DNA of 64,000 bases from Rhodoferax ferrireducens (lineage in GTDB: Bacteria > Pseudomonadota > Gammaproteobacteria > Burkholderiales > Burkholderiaceae_C), in NCBI RefSeq assembly GCF_003347515.1, contig NZ_QEII01000290.1, positions 124,001 to 188,000 on the forward strand, written 5' to 3'. Below the pieces are notes generated by a model. That model searched no databases, was not told where the DNA came from, and was given only the letters and a program-made list of their open reading frames with translations. Shown piece after piece: positions 16,575-25,194 of the stretch; positions within the stretch are counted from its first letter, which is position 1; the number at the start of each line of letters is the position of its first letter. The position numbers and the translations under genes are program-made.

Positions 16575-17371
16575 GGGGCGACGATGGGGTCGAGCTGGTA
16601 GCGTTTGGCCGCCGTCAGCAGGCGGCCATCGCGTTTGACGTCGCTCACAAAGCGCTCAAGGCGCGCATGCCAGGCGTCGTCGCCGGGCTTCATGGCATAG
16701 GCGTAGGGCGTGACGTGGTAACTGCCCGGTGGCGACACCAGGCGCGCCCAGTCGGCATTGGCGAGAAAGCGCTGGCTGTAGGGATAGTCGGTCATGAAGA
16801 CGTCGGCGCGGCCGGACTGCACTTCCTGCTCGCGGGCAAAGGGCGTGTCGAGCACGAGCAGTTGCGCATATCTGAGCTTGTCCTTCATGACCGGTTCATG
16901 CAGCGTGCCCTTGGCAACGGCCACAACCGCGCCGGGCTTGTCGATGTCTTCCCAGCTTTTGATGCGGTGATTGGTCTTGGTGGCGATGGCGTAGATGTCG
17001 CTGGCGAGGTGGGGGCGGGTGAAACGCAGCTTTTGCGCCCGCCCCGGTGTGATGCCGACCGCGAACATGGCGATGTCGCAGCGGTCCTGGGTGACGTCGT
17101 CAATGAGCTTGGCGAAGGAGCTGTCGACGAACTCGACGGCGGCGCCGAGGTCTTTGCCAAGCGCCGTGGCCATGTCAATATCGATGCCGGACAGCTGCTG
17201 CGTCTTCGGGTTGCGGTAGGTGATGCTGTAGTAGTCGGGCCAGATGCAGACGCGCACATTTTTGCTGCTCTGGATGCGTTCCAGGCGACTTGTGGTCATG
17301 TCCTGGGCTGCAGACGGCAGGAAGAAGACACTGGCGCCGGCGAGCACCATGAGCAGGGAAAGGATGCGCAA
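16571..17371 (-). CDS. Periplasmic amino-acid-type substrate-binding protein
   Basis: A 266-residue family-3 extracellular solute-binding protein. A signal peptide (ILSLLMVLAGASVFF, cleavage near SAAQD) is followed by GIDIDMATALGKDLG and DRCDIAMFAVGITPGRAQKLRF, typical of ligand lobe 1. I chose the TTG at 17371 because AGGAG lies 7 nt upstream; an in-frame TTG at 17386 overlaps that site. There are no ABC permease genes. It overlaps the GGDEF/EAL gene by ATGA, so the two are translationally coupled and it probably feeds ligand information to the Cache domain. Confidence 0.85.
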   Translation of the reverse strand: MRILSLLMVLAGASVFFLPSAAQDMTTSRLERIQSSKNVRVCIWPDYYSITYRNPKTQQLSGIDIDMATALGKDLGAAVEFVDSSFAKLIDDVTQDRCDIAMFAVGITPGRAQKLRFTRPHLASDIYAIATKTNHRIKSWEDIDKPGAVVAVAKGTLHEPVMKDKLRYAQLLVLDTPFAREQEVQSGRADVFMTDYPYSQRFLANADWARLVSPPGSYHVTPYAYAMKPGDDAWHARLERFVSDVKRDGRLLTAAKRYQLDPIVAP

Positions 17372-17503
17372 TCGGGGACTCCTCAATAGGAATGAGAATT
17401 TTACAGGCCGTATTCAGGTTCCAAGCTCTTGGGAGCAGGCCTGGTCGCGCGGGGGGCTCCAAACCACGGTACCATGAAATTTGTAACGCAAAAGGTGATG
17501 TTG

Positions 17504-18097
17504 ATGTCAACTCAAGCACTTCCCCCGGTGAAGAATTTCCCGATTGTTTGCGTCGGCGGGTCGGCCGGCGGCCTTGATGCCTATGTCCGGCTGCTGCAGA
17601 ACTTGCCGGCTGACATGGGGGTGGCCGTTGTCATCGTGAACCACATCACGATCATGCCGACCCAGTTGCATGAAGTACTTCCGCGCTTCACAACGATGCC
17701 GGTTGAGCTGATCACGGAAAGTCTGCAGATCGAACCCAACCGTGTCTTCATCATCCCAGCCAATCGGGATTTGCACGTCGCCCATGGCGAGTTCCAGCTC
17801 AAGCCCATTTCCAAGCCGCGTGGCTGGCCGGATGTCATCACGGTGTTCCTGCGTTCACTGACCGATTGCTGGGACGGCAAGCTGATTGCCGTGATTGTGT
17901 CGGGCTACGACGGCGATGGCGCTGCGGCCCTGTGCGGCATCAAGGAAGTCGGCGGCATCACTATCGCGCAAAAGCCGAGTACGGCGAAGCAGCCCGACAT
18001 GCCGGAGAGCGCCATCGACAGCGGTTGCATCGATTTTGTCCTGTCGCCAGAAGACATCGCGCAGGAAATCGTGCGCATTGCGCGTGTTGGTTTATAA
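17504..18097 (+). CDS. Stand-alone CheB-type methylesterase
   Basis: A 197-residue protein consisting only of the CheB methylesterase domain, without the N-terminal receiver. The catalytic set is visible: Ser20 in CVGGSAGG, His47 in VNHITIMP, and Asp138 in SGYDGDGAAAL. It would remove methyl groups from chemoreceptor glutamates or act on another esterified or amidated protein. The ATG at 17504 is preceded by AAAGG 8 nt upstream; earlier in-frame ATGs at 17474 and 17498 lack a site. No CheR is adjacent. Repeat copy B follows the stop. Confidence 0.85.
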   Translation: MSTQALPPVKNFPIVCVGGSAGGLDAYVRLLQNLPADMGVAVVIVNHITIMPTQLHEVLPRFTTMPVELITESLQIEPNRVFIIPANRDLHVAHGEFQLKPISKPRGWPDVITVFLRSLTDCWDGKLIAVIVSGYDGDGAAALCGIKEVGGITIAQKPSTAKQPDMPESAIDSGCIDFVLSPEDIAQEIVRIARVGL

Positions 18098-18101
18098 GAA
18101 A

Positions 18102-18156
18102 TAGGCCTCTAGCCTCCGTCCACATTGCGTAAGTAGCTATTATTTATATAGCTATT
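18102..18156 (+). repeat. Dispersed ~50-bp repeat, copy B
   Basis: Starts 4 nt after the CheB-like gene stop, same strand. It contains GGCCTCTAGCC, TTGCGTAAG and TAGCTAT-TATTTAT-ATAGCTA; the last folds into a perfect 7-bp stem. Confidence 0.8.
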
Positions 18157-18225
18157 CATGTTCATTCACCTTATTACTGTTTCGCGCCCAGCGTCTGAGC
18201 TATCGGTGGCGTGGCCACGGCGTGG

Positions 18226-19137
18226 TCAATGCTTGGTCGCGCCAAACATATGTTGGCGCGCCGCCTGGCTGATCGCCACGATCGCCGGATGGCTGAGGCG
18301 GCGTTCAGTCGTGATGGCGTAGAGTTGCTCGACCACGGAATCGATGCGGCCGATGGCCGCAACTTTGTATTGCTCGCAGACATGGTCCGTGATCACGGTG
18401 GGGGCGACGAACAGTCCTGCGCCGGCCTGACCGAAAGCCTTCATCAGGGCGCTGTCGTCAAACTCGCCGACGATGCGGGGCCGCAGGTTGTTAGCTTCCA
18501 GCCACTGGAGCAGCTTGGAGCGAATGGTGACGTCCTCGCCTGGAAGCAAAAATGGGGCGTTGTCCAGACTGGCCGGAAAGCTGCCTGAGAGCGTCTTGGT
18601 CAGGCGGCGGGTGCCGAACACCGTGAGTCCGCTCTCGCCCAGCAGGTGGTTGTAGCCACGTACGTTCAAATGGGTTGGCATGGGTCGATCGGCGATGATC
18701 ATTTCGAGCCGATGCACGGCAAGCTCAGCCAGCAACGGCGCCAGCCGTCCCTCGCGGCAAACCAGTCGAACGGGCTCCCCGAGCTTGAGCGCGGGCTCCA
18801 GGAGTCGGTAAGCGATTGCCTTTGACACGGAATCGGCGATCCCGACCCTGAACGGTACTGACCTGGCCGCCGTTTGGTCGCGCAGCACTTCGAGCAGTTC
18901 GTCGCCCGTGGTGAAGATGTCTTCCGCGTAACTCAGAATGCGTTGCCCGGTGTCGGTCAGTTCGAGCTTGCGTCCGGAGCGACGAAACAACTCCACGCCC
19001 AGCGTTTGCGCGAAATCGCTCAGTTGTCCGCTGATGGCGTGCGGCGTCAGGTGCAGCTGCTCGGCGGCGCGCGCAATGCTGCCGGTTTTGGCGACCATCC
19101 AGTAATAGCGCAAATGTTTGTAGTTAAGTGAAGACAT
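18226..19137 (-). CDS. nhaR: LysR-family regulator, NhaR-like
   Basis: A 303-residue LysR regulator. The N-terminal helix-turn-helix (LNYKHLRYYWMVAKTGSIAR, then AEQLHLTPHAISGQLSDF) and the GELFRRSGRKLELTDTG-like wing match NhaR, which activates Na+/H+ antiporter genes on Na+/Li+ stress. It is divergent from a run of HPF-like, TerC, P-type ATPase and SbtA/SbtB genes, which are its likely targets. The shared region holds two TATTCGAT repeats 22 bp apart. The symbol rests on family resemblance and is not proof of Na+ sensing. Confidence 0.8.
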   Translation of the reverse strand: MSSLNYKHLRYYWMVAKTGSIARAAEQLHLTPHAISGQLSDFAQTLGVELFRRSGRKLELTDTGQRILSYAEDIFTTGDELLEVLRDQTAARSVPFRVGIADSVSKAIAYRLLEPALKLGEPVRLVCREGRLAPLLAELAVHRLEMIIADRPMPTHLNVRGYNHLLGESGLTVFGTRRLTKTLSGSFPASLDNAPFLLPGEDVTIRSKLLQWLEANNLRPRIVGEFDDSALMKAFGQAGAGLFVAPTVITDHVCEQYKVAAIGRIDSVVEQLYAITTERRLSHPAIVAISQAARQHMFGATKH

Positions 19138-19216
19138 GGTGTCCTGTCGATCGGGGCATCCACCGTGGGCCCCAGCTGTGTTTCGACGCTGTCGGGCGCA
19201 GTTTGTAACATCTGTT

Positions 19217-19246
19217 TATTCGATGTAATGCGTCATCATATTCGAT
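19217..19246. promoter_or_regulatory. Direct repeat upstream of the nhaR-like gene
   Basis: TATTCGAT occurs at 19217-19224 and 19239-19246, exactly 22 bp apart (about two helical turns), in the divergent region between the LysR gene and the HPF-like gene. It is a candidate regulator site. Confidence 0.45.
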
Positions 19247-19310
19247 TTGCCAGATGATTGAAGGCCTCCTAAGATCACGGTTGTGTTCAACGAACCAGGA
19301 AAAAAGACGC

Positions 19311-19664
19311 ATGCGTATCGACATCCAAACGAACGGATTCATTCTCACGGATGGCTTGCGCGAGCACGCCACGCGGCGCTTGCAGTTTGCCCTTAGCTGG
19401 GCCAATCATGACGTGCACAAAATTGCAATGCGTCTGTCGGACATCAACGGGCCACGCGGCGGGAGCGACAAGCGCTGCCAAATTCAGGTCCGACTTTCGG
19501 GCGGGCAGGACGTGGTGATCGAGGACACCGAGGCCGATCTTTATGTCGCCATTGACCGTGCCGCTGATCGCGCAGACCATGCGGTGGCGCGCCGGTTGGA
19601 ACGCTTGCGTGAGCATCACCATGAACGCCTCCAAGGCGCCGAATTGAAAGAAGCTCTGCTATGA
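19311..19664 (+). CDS. HPF/RaiA-family ribosome-associated protein
   Basis: A 117-residue protein of the ribosome hibernation-promoting/sigma-54 modulation family. The N-terminal MRIDIQTNGFILTDGLREHA strand-helix is characteristic, and IEDTEADLYVAIDRAADRADHAVARRLERL matches the second helix. It lacks the long C-terminal dimerisation domain, so it is a short form. The ATG at 19311 has AGGA upstream. Its stop overlaps the TerC start by ATGA. It presumably stalls or protects ribosomes during the stress that induces the cluster. Confidence 0.85.
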   Translation: MRIDIQTNGFILTDGLREHATRRLQFALSWANHDVHKIAMRLSDINGPRGGSDKRCQIQVRLSGGQDVVIEDTEADLYVAIDRAADRADHAVARRLERLREHHHERLQGAELKEALL

Positions 19665-20632
19665 ATTCCTCCATCTCCATTGGAGAACCCTGGATGTGGG
19701 CTGCTTTCATCGCCTTCGTGCTGATCATGCTGGCGCTGGACTTGTTCGTGTTCGGCGGCAGAAAAGCGCACAAGGTGAGCGTCAAGGAAGCCGCCCTATG
19801 GTCGCTGGTATGGGTGAGTCTCGCGCTGGTGTTCAACGCCGGTTTGTGGTGGCATCTGAGCGGCACCGTCGGCCCTGAGGTTGCCGACCGCAAGGCGCTG
19901 GAATTCCTGACCGGCTATCTGATCGAGAAATCGCTGTCGGTAGACAACGTGTTCATCTTCCTGCTGATTTTCTCGTCCTTCCACGTCGCCCCTGAATATC
20001 AGCGCCGGGTGCTTATCTATGGCGTACTGGGCGCCATCGTCATGCGTGCCATCATGATTCTGGCCGGCGCCTGGGTGGTGCGGGAGTTCAACTGGGTGCT
20101 CTACATCTTCGGCTTCTTCCTGGTGGTCACGGGCATGCGCATGCTGGTTATGGCAGAGAAGGAGCCCGATCTCACCAAGAACCCGGTGCTGCGGTTCGCG
20201 CGCCAACATCTGCGCATTGCAGACGGCGACCACGGCGAAAAATTTACCGTGCTGAAGGATGGCGTGCGACATTTCACGCCGCTGTTTCTGGTACTGATTC
20301 TGATCGAGGTCACTGATCTGGTGTTCGCCGTGGACTCCATCCCGGCCATTTTCGCCATCACCACCGACCCGTTCATCGTTTTTTCATCCAACATCTTCGC
20401 CATCATGGGCTTGCGTGCCCTGTATTTCCTGCTGGCCGATGTGGCGGAGCGTTTTCATTTGTTGAAATACGGCCTGGCCATGGTGCTCACCTTCATCGGT
20501 ACCAAGATGCTCATCATGCCGTGGTATCACGTGCCGGTGGCGGCCTCGCTGGCGATCGTTGCGGTCTTGATCGGGTCCAGCGTAATCGCCAGTTTGATCG
20601 CCACCCGCAACGGACCCCGTCCGCGTCCCTGA
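19661..20632 (+). CDS. TerC/Alx-family integral membrane protein
   Basis: A 323-residue protein with about nine membrane segments. Two acidic motifs are diagnostic: SLSVDNVFIF in the first half and VFAVDSIPAIFAIT in the second. Alx-type relatives export Mn2+ and respond to alkaline pH; TerC relatives occur in tellurite resistance sets. Translation is coupled to the HPF-like gene, and a TerB-like gene follows 27 nt downstream, so a metal or pH stress role is likely. Confidence 0.9.
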   Translation: MNSSISIGEPWMWAAFIAFVLIMLALDLFVFGGRKAHKVSVKEAALWSLVWVSLALVFNAGLWWHLSGTVGPEVADRKALEFLTGYLIEKSLSVDNVFIFLLIFSSFHVAPEYQRRVLIYGVLGAIVMRAIMILAGAWVVREFNWVLYIFGFFLVVTGMRMLVMAEKEPDLTKNPVLRFARQHLRIADGDHGEKFTVLKDGVRHFTPLFLVLILIEVTDLVFAVDSIPAIFAITTDPFIVFSSNIFAIMGLRALYFLLADVAERFHLLKYGLAMVLTFIGTKMLIMPWYHVPVAASLAIVAVLIGSSVIASLIATRNGPRPRP

Positions 20633-20659
20633 TTCAAGAACTCGCTGGAGGCTTCGAGC

Positions 20660-21580
20660 ATGAACCCTGAACAACAACGCGCCATCCTCGCCATCGCCCT
20701 GTATGCCGCCTTTGCCGACGATGCCAAGCATGAGCGCGAGCGCGAGGAAATAATTCGCATCGCCGAATCCCTGGGCAATGAGCCTGGCGCACCCGATCTC
20801 GCGGGTCTTTATCAGGATGTGCTGCTCAAGCGGCTGAGCCTCGACAGCGCGGCAGCGATGTTGCAGGATCCCGCCGAGTGCCAGTTGGCTTATGAAATGG
20901 CCGTGTGCGTGTGCAATGCTGACGGTCGCCAGAGCGAGGCGGAGCGGCGTTTCCTGGATAAGCTGAAAACCCTGCTCAAGCTGGATGCCGTGCAGACCGA
21001 GGTCATCGAGGGCGAGGCGGATGCCATGGTCGATCTGAGCGAGGCCGCCGCGCAGCCGAATGTGCCGCAAGCCGAACTGGACCAATCCATCCTTAATGCC
21101 GCCCTGCTCAACGGTGCGCTGGAGCTGCTGCCACAGTCCTGGGCGTCCATGGCGATCATTCCGCTGCAGATCAGACTGGTTTATGGCATCGGCAAGGCCC
21201 ACGGGGTCGAACTCGACCAGGGTCATATCAAGGAATTCATCGCCGCCGCCGGAGTCGGCCTTACTTCACAATACCTTGAGCAGTTCGGCCGCAAATTGCT
21301 GGGTGGGCTGCTTGGTAAGGTGGCAGGCAAGACCTTCGGCCAAGTCGGCGGCGCCGCCACGGGCATGGCGGTTTCCTTTGCCACCACTTACGCGCTGGGC
21401 CAGCTCGCCAAGCGCTATTACGCCGGCGGGCGGGTAATGAACACGGCCGTGCTCCGCGGCACGTTCCAGAACTTGTTGGGGCCGGCCAAACAGATGCAGA
21501 CGCAATACTTGCCGCAAATCCGGCAGCAGGCCGAAACGCTCGACTTGGGGCGGGTGATTGCCATGGTGCGCGGGGGCTGA
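20660..21580 (+). CDS. TerB-like domain protein with glycine-rich C-terminal module
   Basis: A 306-residue protein. Residues 1-110 resemble the TerB tellurite-resistance helical fold (ALYAAFADDAKHEREREEI, then AVCVCNADGRQSEAERRFLDKL, two acidic repeats that could bind metal). Residues about 165-270 form a hydrophobic, glycine-rich segment similar to DUF697-type modules. It probably acts with the TerC-like protein at the membrane. The function is not established. Confidence 0.75.
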   Translation: MNPEQQRAILAIALYAAFADDAKHEREREEIIRIAESLGNEPGAPDLAGLYQDVLLKRLSLDSAAAMLQDPAECQLAYEMAVCVCNADGRQSEAERRFLDKLKTLLKLDAVQTEVIEGEADAMVDLSEAAAQPNVPQAELDQSILNAALLNGALELLPQSWASMAIIPLQIRLVYGIGKAHGVELDQGHIKEFIAAAGVGLTSQYLEQFGRKLLGGLLGKVAGKTFGQVGGAATGMAVSFATTYALGQLAKRYYAGGRVMNTAVLRGTFQNLLGPAKQMQTQYLPQIRQQAETLDLGRVIAMVRGG

Positions 21581-21731
21581 GCGCCATGCTGATCTACCGT
21601 TGGCAGGCATGAATAAGGAACGGTATACCGCGGGTGTTTCATGTGGTGCGCGTGTACATTCAGAATTGCATCATCGTGTTTTTCGCTCTCGGTCCCTGGT
21701 GACGGTTGGCAATTGGAAAGGAAACAGCATC

Positions 21732-22241
21732 ATGATGAAAATACTCGTTCCGGTCGATGGCTCCAGCAGCGCGCTTCATGCAGTGCGGCACGCCATCAAT
21801 GAATTCAGGAATAACGCGGCGCTGGAAATTCATCTCTTGAACGTTCAGGTGCCGTTTGACCAGTACATATCTCGATTCGTGAGCAGGGAAGATCGCGATG
21901 CTTTCCGTCGCGACCAGGCCGAACGAGCACTGCTGCCAAGCAGGCAGATGCTGGACCGGTTTGGCGTGCCCTATGAAGTGCACAGGGAGCTTGGGGATAA
22001 GGCATCCGTCATTGCCGCTGCGGCGCGGCGTCTTCGCTGCGACCATATCGTGATGAGCACCGCGCGCAAGAACTCGCTGCTCCGGATGGTCGAGAATTCG
22101 ACCACCAACAAGGTGATTGAGTTGACCACCGTTCCGGTTGAAATCATAGCCGGGGACGCACCGTCCAAGGTGGAACGCTACGGCGTTCCGGCCGGCGTCG
22201 GTACAGTCCTGGCGTCCTTGTTCCTCGCCGCCGCTGAATGA
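21732..22241 (+). CDS. Universal stress protein
   Basis: A 169-residue UspA-like protein. The N-terminal MKILVPVDGSSSALHAVRHAI is the family strand-loop, and STARKNSLLRMVENSTTNKVIELTTVPVEII corresponds to the ATP-binding stretch. The usual GxxG-(9)-GS motif is degenerate (ARKNSLL...NST), so ATP binding is doubtful. A short hydrophobic C-terminal tail follows. ATG at 21732 or 21735 (MMK); AAAGGA is upstream. It lies between TerB-like and P-type ATPase genes. Confidence 0.85.
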   Translation: MMKILVPVDGSSSALHAVRHAINEFRNNAALEIHLLNVQVPFDQYISRFVSREDRDAFRRDQAERALLPSRQMLDRFGVPYEVHRELGDKASVIAAAARRLRCDHIVMSTARKNSLLRMVENSTTNKVIELTTVPVEIIAGDAPSKVERYGVPAGVGTVLASLFLAAAE

Positions 22242-22299
22242 GCGCCGCGGGTCGCTGGCCTTACAGGGCGAAGATGTCAAGGAACGGACGCAACCGAAA

Positions 22300-25194
22300 A
22301 TGAACGCAAGCAAGCTGAGCATAAAAGCAACTGTGCAACCAACCGTCACGAGCAAGGCATCGGCCATGGAGGGTGACGCCAGCGGCGCCGCAGCCGCGCC
22401 GGATCGGCCATCGTGGCACGCCCTGAGTGCAGACGAGGTGATGCGGCACCTCGAGACGCGTCCCGAAGGCCTCGATAACGCGGAGGCCGTCGAGCGTCGC
22501 AAGACCCACGGAACCAATGTCATCCCCCGCGGGAAAGGGGACACGGTCCTGGGCCTGCTCTGGCGGCAGATCCACAACCCATTGATCTGGGTGCTGATCG
22601 CGTCGGCCGTGGTGGCGATGGCTGTGGACCCTACCGGCGGGATCAAGAACGGGCTGGTGATTCTGGCGGTGGTGGTGCTCAATACCCTCATCGGGTTTGT
22701 GCAGGAGTTCAAGGCCGGCAAAGCCATCGAGGCGCTCAGCCGCATGGTGCCGGAGAACGTCTGCGCCTTGCGCGAAGGACGCAAATTAACTCTTGCGGCT
22801 GCAGACCTTGTCCCCGGCGATGTGGTCCTGCTCGCCAGCGGCGACAAGGTGCCCGCGGATATGCGCCTGATCCAGTTGCGCAGCCTCCAGGTTGAGGAAG
22901 CGGCGCTTACCGGCGAGTCGGTGGCGACGCATAAGCAGCTCGCCCCCGGGTTGGCCGAGGCGGGCATTGGCGACCGTAGTTGTATGGTGTTCGGCGGCAC
23001 GCTCGTCACCTACGGGACCGGGACCGCAGTGGTCGTCGAGACCGGTGCCAGTACCGAGCTCGGCCGCATCTCCACCATGCTCAAGGAGACGACCGACCTG
23101 CAGACCCCGCTCACCGCGGCCTTGGCGAAGATCGGCTGGTACATCACCGTCGCGATCATCGTCATCGCGCTGGCGATGCTGGTGCTCGGGACCTGGCGGG
23201 CCATGGCCGAGACGGGAGTCTCATGGGTCCCGGCCTTGCGTGAGTCGGTCATCTTCGCCGTCGCGCTGGCGGTCGGCGCCATCCCCGAGGGGCTGCCGGC
23301 GATCGTGACCATTGCCTTGGCGATTGGCGTGCAGCGCATGGCGGCGCGGCGCGCCGTGGTGCGCAAGCTCCCCGCCGTCGAGACGCTTGGCTCCACCACC
23401 GTCATTTGCTCCGACAAGACCGGAACGCTCACCCGCAACGAGATGACCGTGCAGGAAATCTGGACACCCTCGTCCGGCGCCTTTGCGGTGTCGGGCGTCG
23501 GCTACGAACCCCAAGGACAATTGCTGCGCGATGGGGCGGCCGTCGCGACGGCGCCAGCGGCGGTGGCCGATCTGCTGCTGGCCGGGGCGCTGTGCAACGA
23601 TGCGTCGCTGGCGAACGAGGAGGGGCGCTGGAAGATCCATGGCGACCCCACCGAGGGTGCGCTCATCGTCTCCGCCGCGAAGACCGGACTCGACGTGGAA
23701 AAGGCGCGGGCGCAGCACCCGCGTCTGGACGCGATTCCGTTCGAATCCGAGAACCAGTTCATGGCTACCCTGCAGGCACAGGACGAAGGGCGCATCCTGC
23801 TTAAAGGCGCCCCGGAGGCGGTGCTCAAGCGCTGCACCGGCGCGGCGGGCGGCAGCGAGTTCGACGCAGCGGCAGTGCTGCGCGAGGTCGAAGCGCTGGC
23901 CGTCAAGGGAATGCGGGTGCTGGCGTTTGCCGCCAAGCCCGCGCGCGCGCAGACCGATATCGAGATGAGCGATACACAAACCGGTTTTACCTTTCTCGGG
24001 CTGCAAGGCATGATCGATCCGCCGCGTCCGGAGGCGGTCGCCGCGATCAAGCTCTGCCATCAGGCCGGGATCACGGTGAAGATGATTACCGGCGATCACC
24101 AGGCGACGGCGCAGGCGATCGCAGCGCAACTCGGCATCCTCCCCACTGAGCCTAGCGCGCCCAAGGCGATCACCGGCGCCCAGCTCGCGGCCATGTCGGA
24201 CGCGCAGTTGCGCGTTGCGGCGCTCGCGTGCAACGTCTTTGCACGCGTTGCGCCGGAGCACAAGCTCAAACTGGTGCGCGCCCTCCAAAGTAGCAACGCG
24301 GTGGTGGCGATGACCGGCGACGGTGTCAACGACGCCCCGGCGCTCAAGCAGGCCAATATCGGCGTGGCGATGGGCATCACCGGCACCAGCGTCTCCAAGG
24401 AAGCGGCAGGAATTGTCCTGGCTGACGACAACTTTGCTTCCATCGCCGCCGCCGTCGAGGAAGGGCGGCGCGTCTACGACAACCTCATCAAGTCCCTGGC
24501 CTTCGTGCTGCCGACCAACCTCGGGCTGGCGCTGATCCTGATGGGGGCAGTGGCCTTTTTCCCATTCGTCGATGTCACTTACCTCCTCGACGGCGCGACG
24601 CAGACGGTGCGCGAGCTATTGCTGCCGATGGCCCCGGCGCAGTTGCTGTGGATCAATCTGGTGGCTGCGGTGGCGCTGGCGTTGCCCCTGGCGTTCGAGG
24701 CAAAAGAGCCTAACATCATGAGCCGACCGCCCCGCGACCCGGACGCGCCGGTGCTCAGCGGTTTCCTGATCATGCGCACCTTTGTCGTGGCGATCCTCAT
24801 GACCGCTGGCGCAATCGGGCTCTTCCTGTACGAGTTCCGGGCTGCGGCGGGCGGTGGGCCCGAAGCGCTGGCCAAGGCGCAGACGATGGCCGTCACCACG
24901 GTGATCATGTTCCAGATCTTCTACCTGCTGAACTGCCGCTCGCTGCAAAATTCGATCCTGAGTATTGGGATGTTCAGCAACAAGACGGTGTTCGTCGGGA
25001 TTGCGGCGATCATCGCGCTGCAGGCGATGTTCATCTACGCCCCGTTCATGCATACGATCTTTGCATCCGCGCCCCTCGCCCCCGTCGACGTGCTTGCGAG
25101 CATCCTTGTCGGCGCTGCCATCTTGCCGGTGGTCGGTCTGGAAAAGTGGTGGCACCGGCGACGCGCGCGAAAAATTGTCATCGGCGCATCATGA
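22300..25194 (+). CDS. P-type ATPase, P2-like, with altered transmembrane ion site
   Basis: A 964-residue cation-pumping ATPase. It has the actuator TGES (204-207), the phosphorylation motif DKTGTLT with Asp372, KGAPE in the nucleotide domain, GDGVNDAP, and PEGL in M4 (Glu330). In M6 the SERCA-like sequence reads N786-L-V-A-A: Asn is kept, but the Thr and Asp that complete Ca2+ binding in SERCA are both Ala. The ion is therefore uncertain (H+, Na+, K+ or Mn2+ possible). The start is uncertain: ATG 22300 lacks a close ribosome site, while 22366 has AAGG upstream. It overlaps sbtA by ATGA. Confidence 0.9.
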   Translation: MNASKLSIKATVQPTVTSKASAMEGDASGAAAAPDRPSWHALSADEVMRHLETRPEGLDNAEAVERRKTHGTNVIPRGKGDTVLGLLWRQIHNPLIWVLIASAVVAMAVDPTGGIKNGLVILAVVVLNTLIGFVQEFKAGKAIEALSRMVPENVCALREGRKLTLAAADLVPGDVVLLASGDKVPADMRLIQLRSLQVEEAALTGESVATHKQLAPGLAEAGIGDRSCMVFGGTLVTYGTGTAVVVETGASTELGRISTMLKETTDLQTPLTAALAKIGWYITVAIIVIALAMLVLGTWRAMAETGVSWVPALRESVIFAVALAVGAIPEGLPAIVTIALAIGVQRMAARRAVVRKLPAVETLGSTTVICSDKTGTLTRNEMTVQEIWTPSSGAFAVSGVGYEPQGQLLRDGAAVATAPAAVADLLLAGALCNDASLANEEGRWKIHGDPTEGALIVSAAKTGLDVEKARAQHPRLDAIPFESENQFMATLQAQDEGRILLKGAPEAVLKRCTGAAGGSEFDAAAVLREVEALAVKGMRVLAFAAKPARAQTDIEMSDTQTGFTFLGLQGMIDPPRPEAVAAIKLCHQAGITVKMITGDHQATAQAIAAQLGILPTEPSAPKAITGAQLAAMSDAQLRVAALACNVFARVAPEHKLKLVRALQSSNAVVAMTGDGVNDAPALKQANIGVAMGITGTSVSKEAAGIVLADDNFASIAAAVEEGRRVYDNLIKSLAFVLPTNLGLALILMGAVAFFPFVDVTYLLDGATQTVRELLLPMAPAQLLWINLVAAVALALPLAFEAKEPNIMSRPPRDPDAPVLSGFLIMRTFVVAILMTAGAIGLFLYEFRAAAGGGPEALAKAQTMAVTTVIMFQIFYLLNCRSLQNSILSIGMFSNKTVFVGIAAIIALQAMFIYAPFMHTIFASAPLAPVDVLASILVGAAILPVVGLEKWWHRRRARKIVIGAS

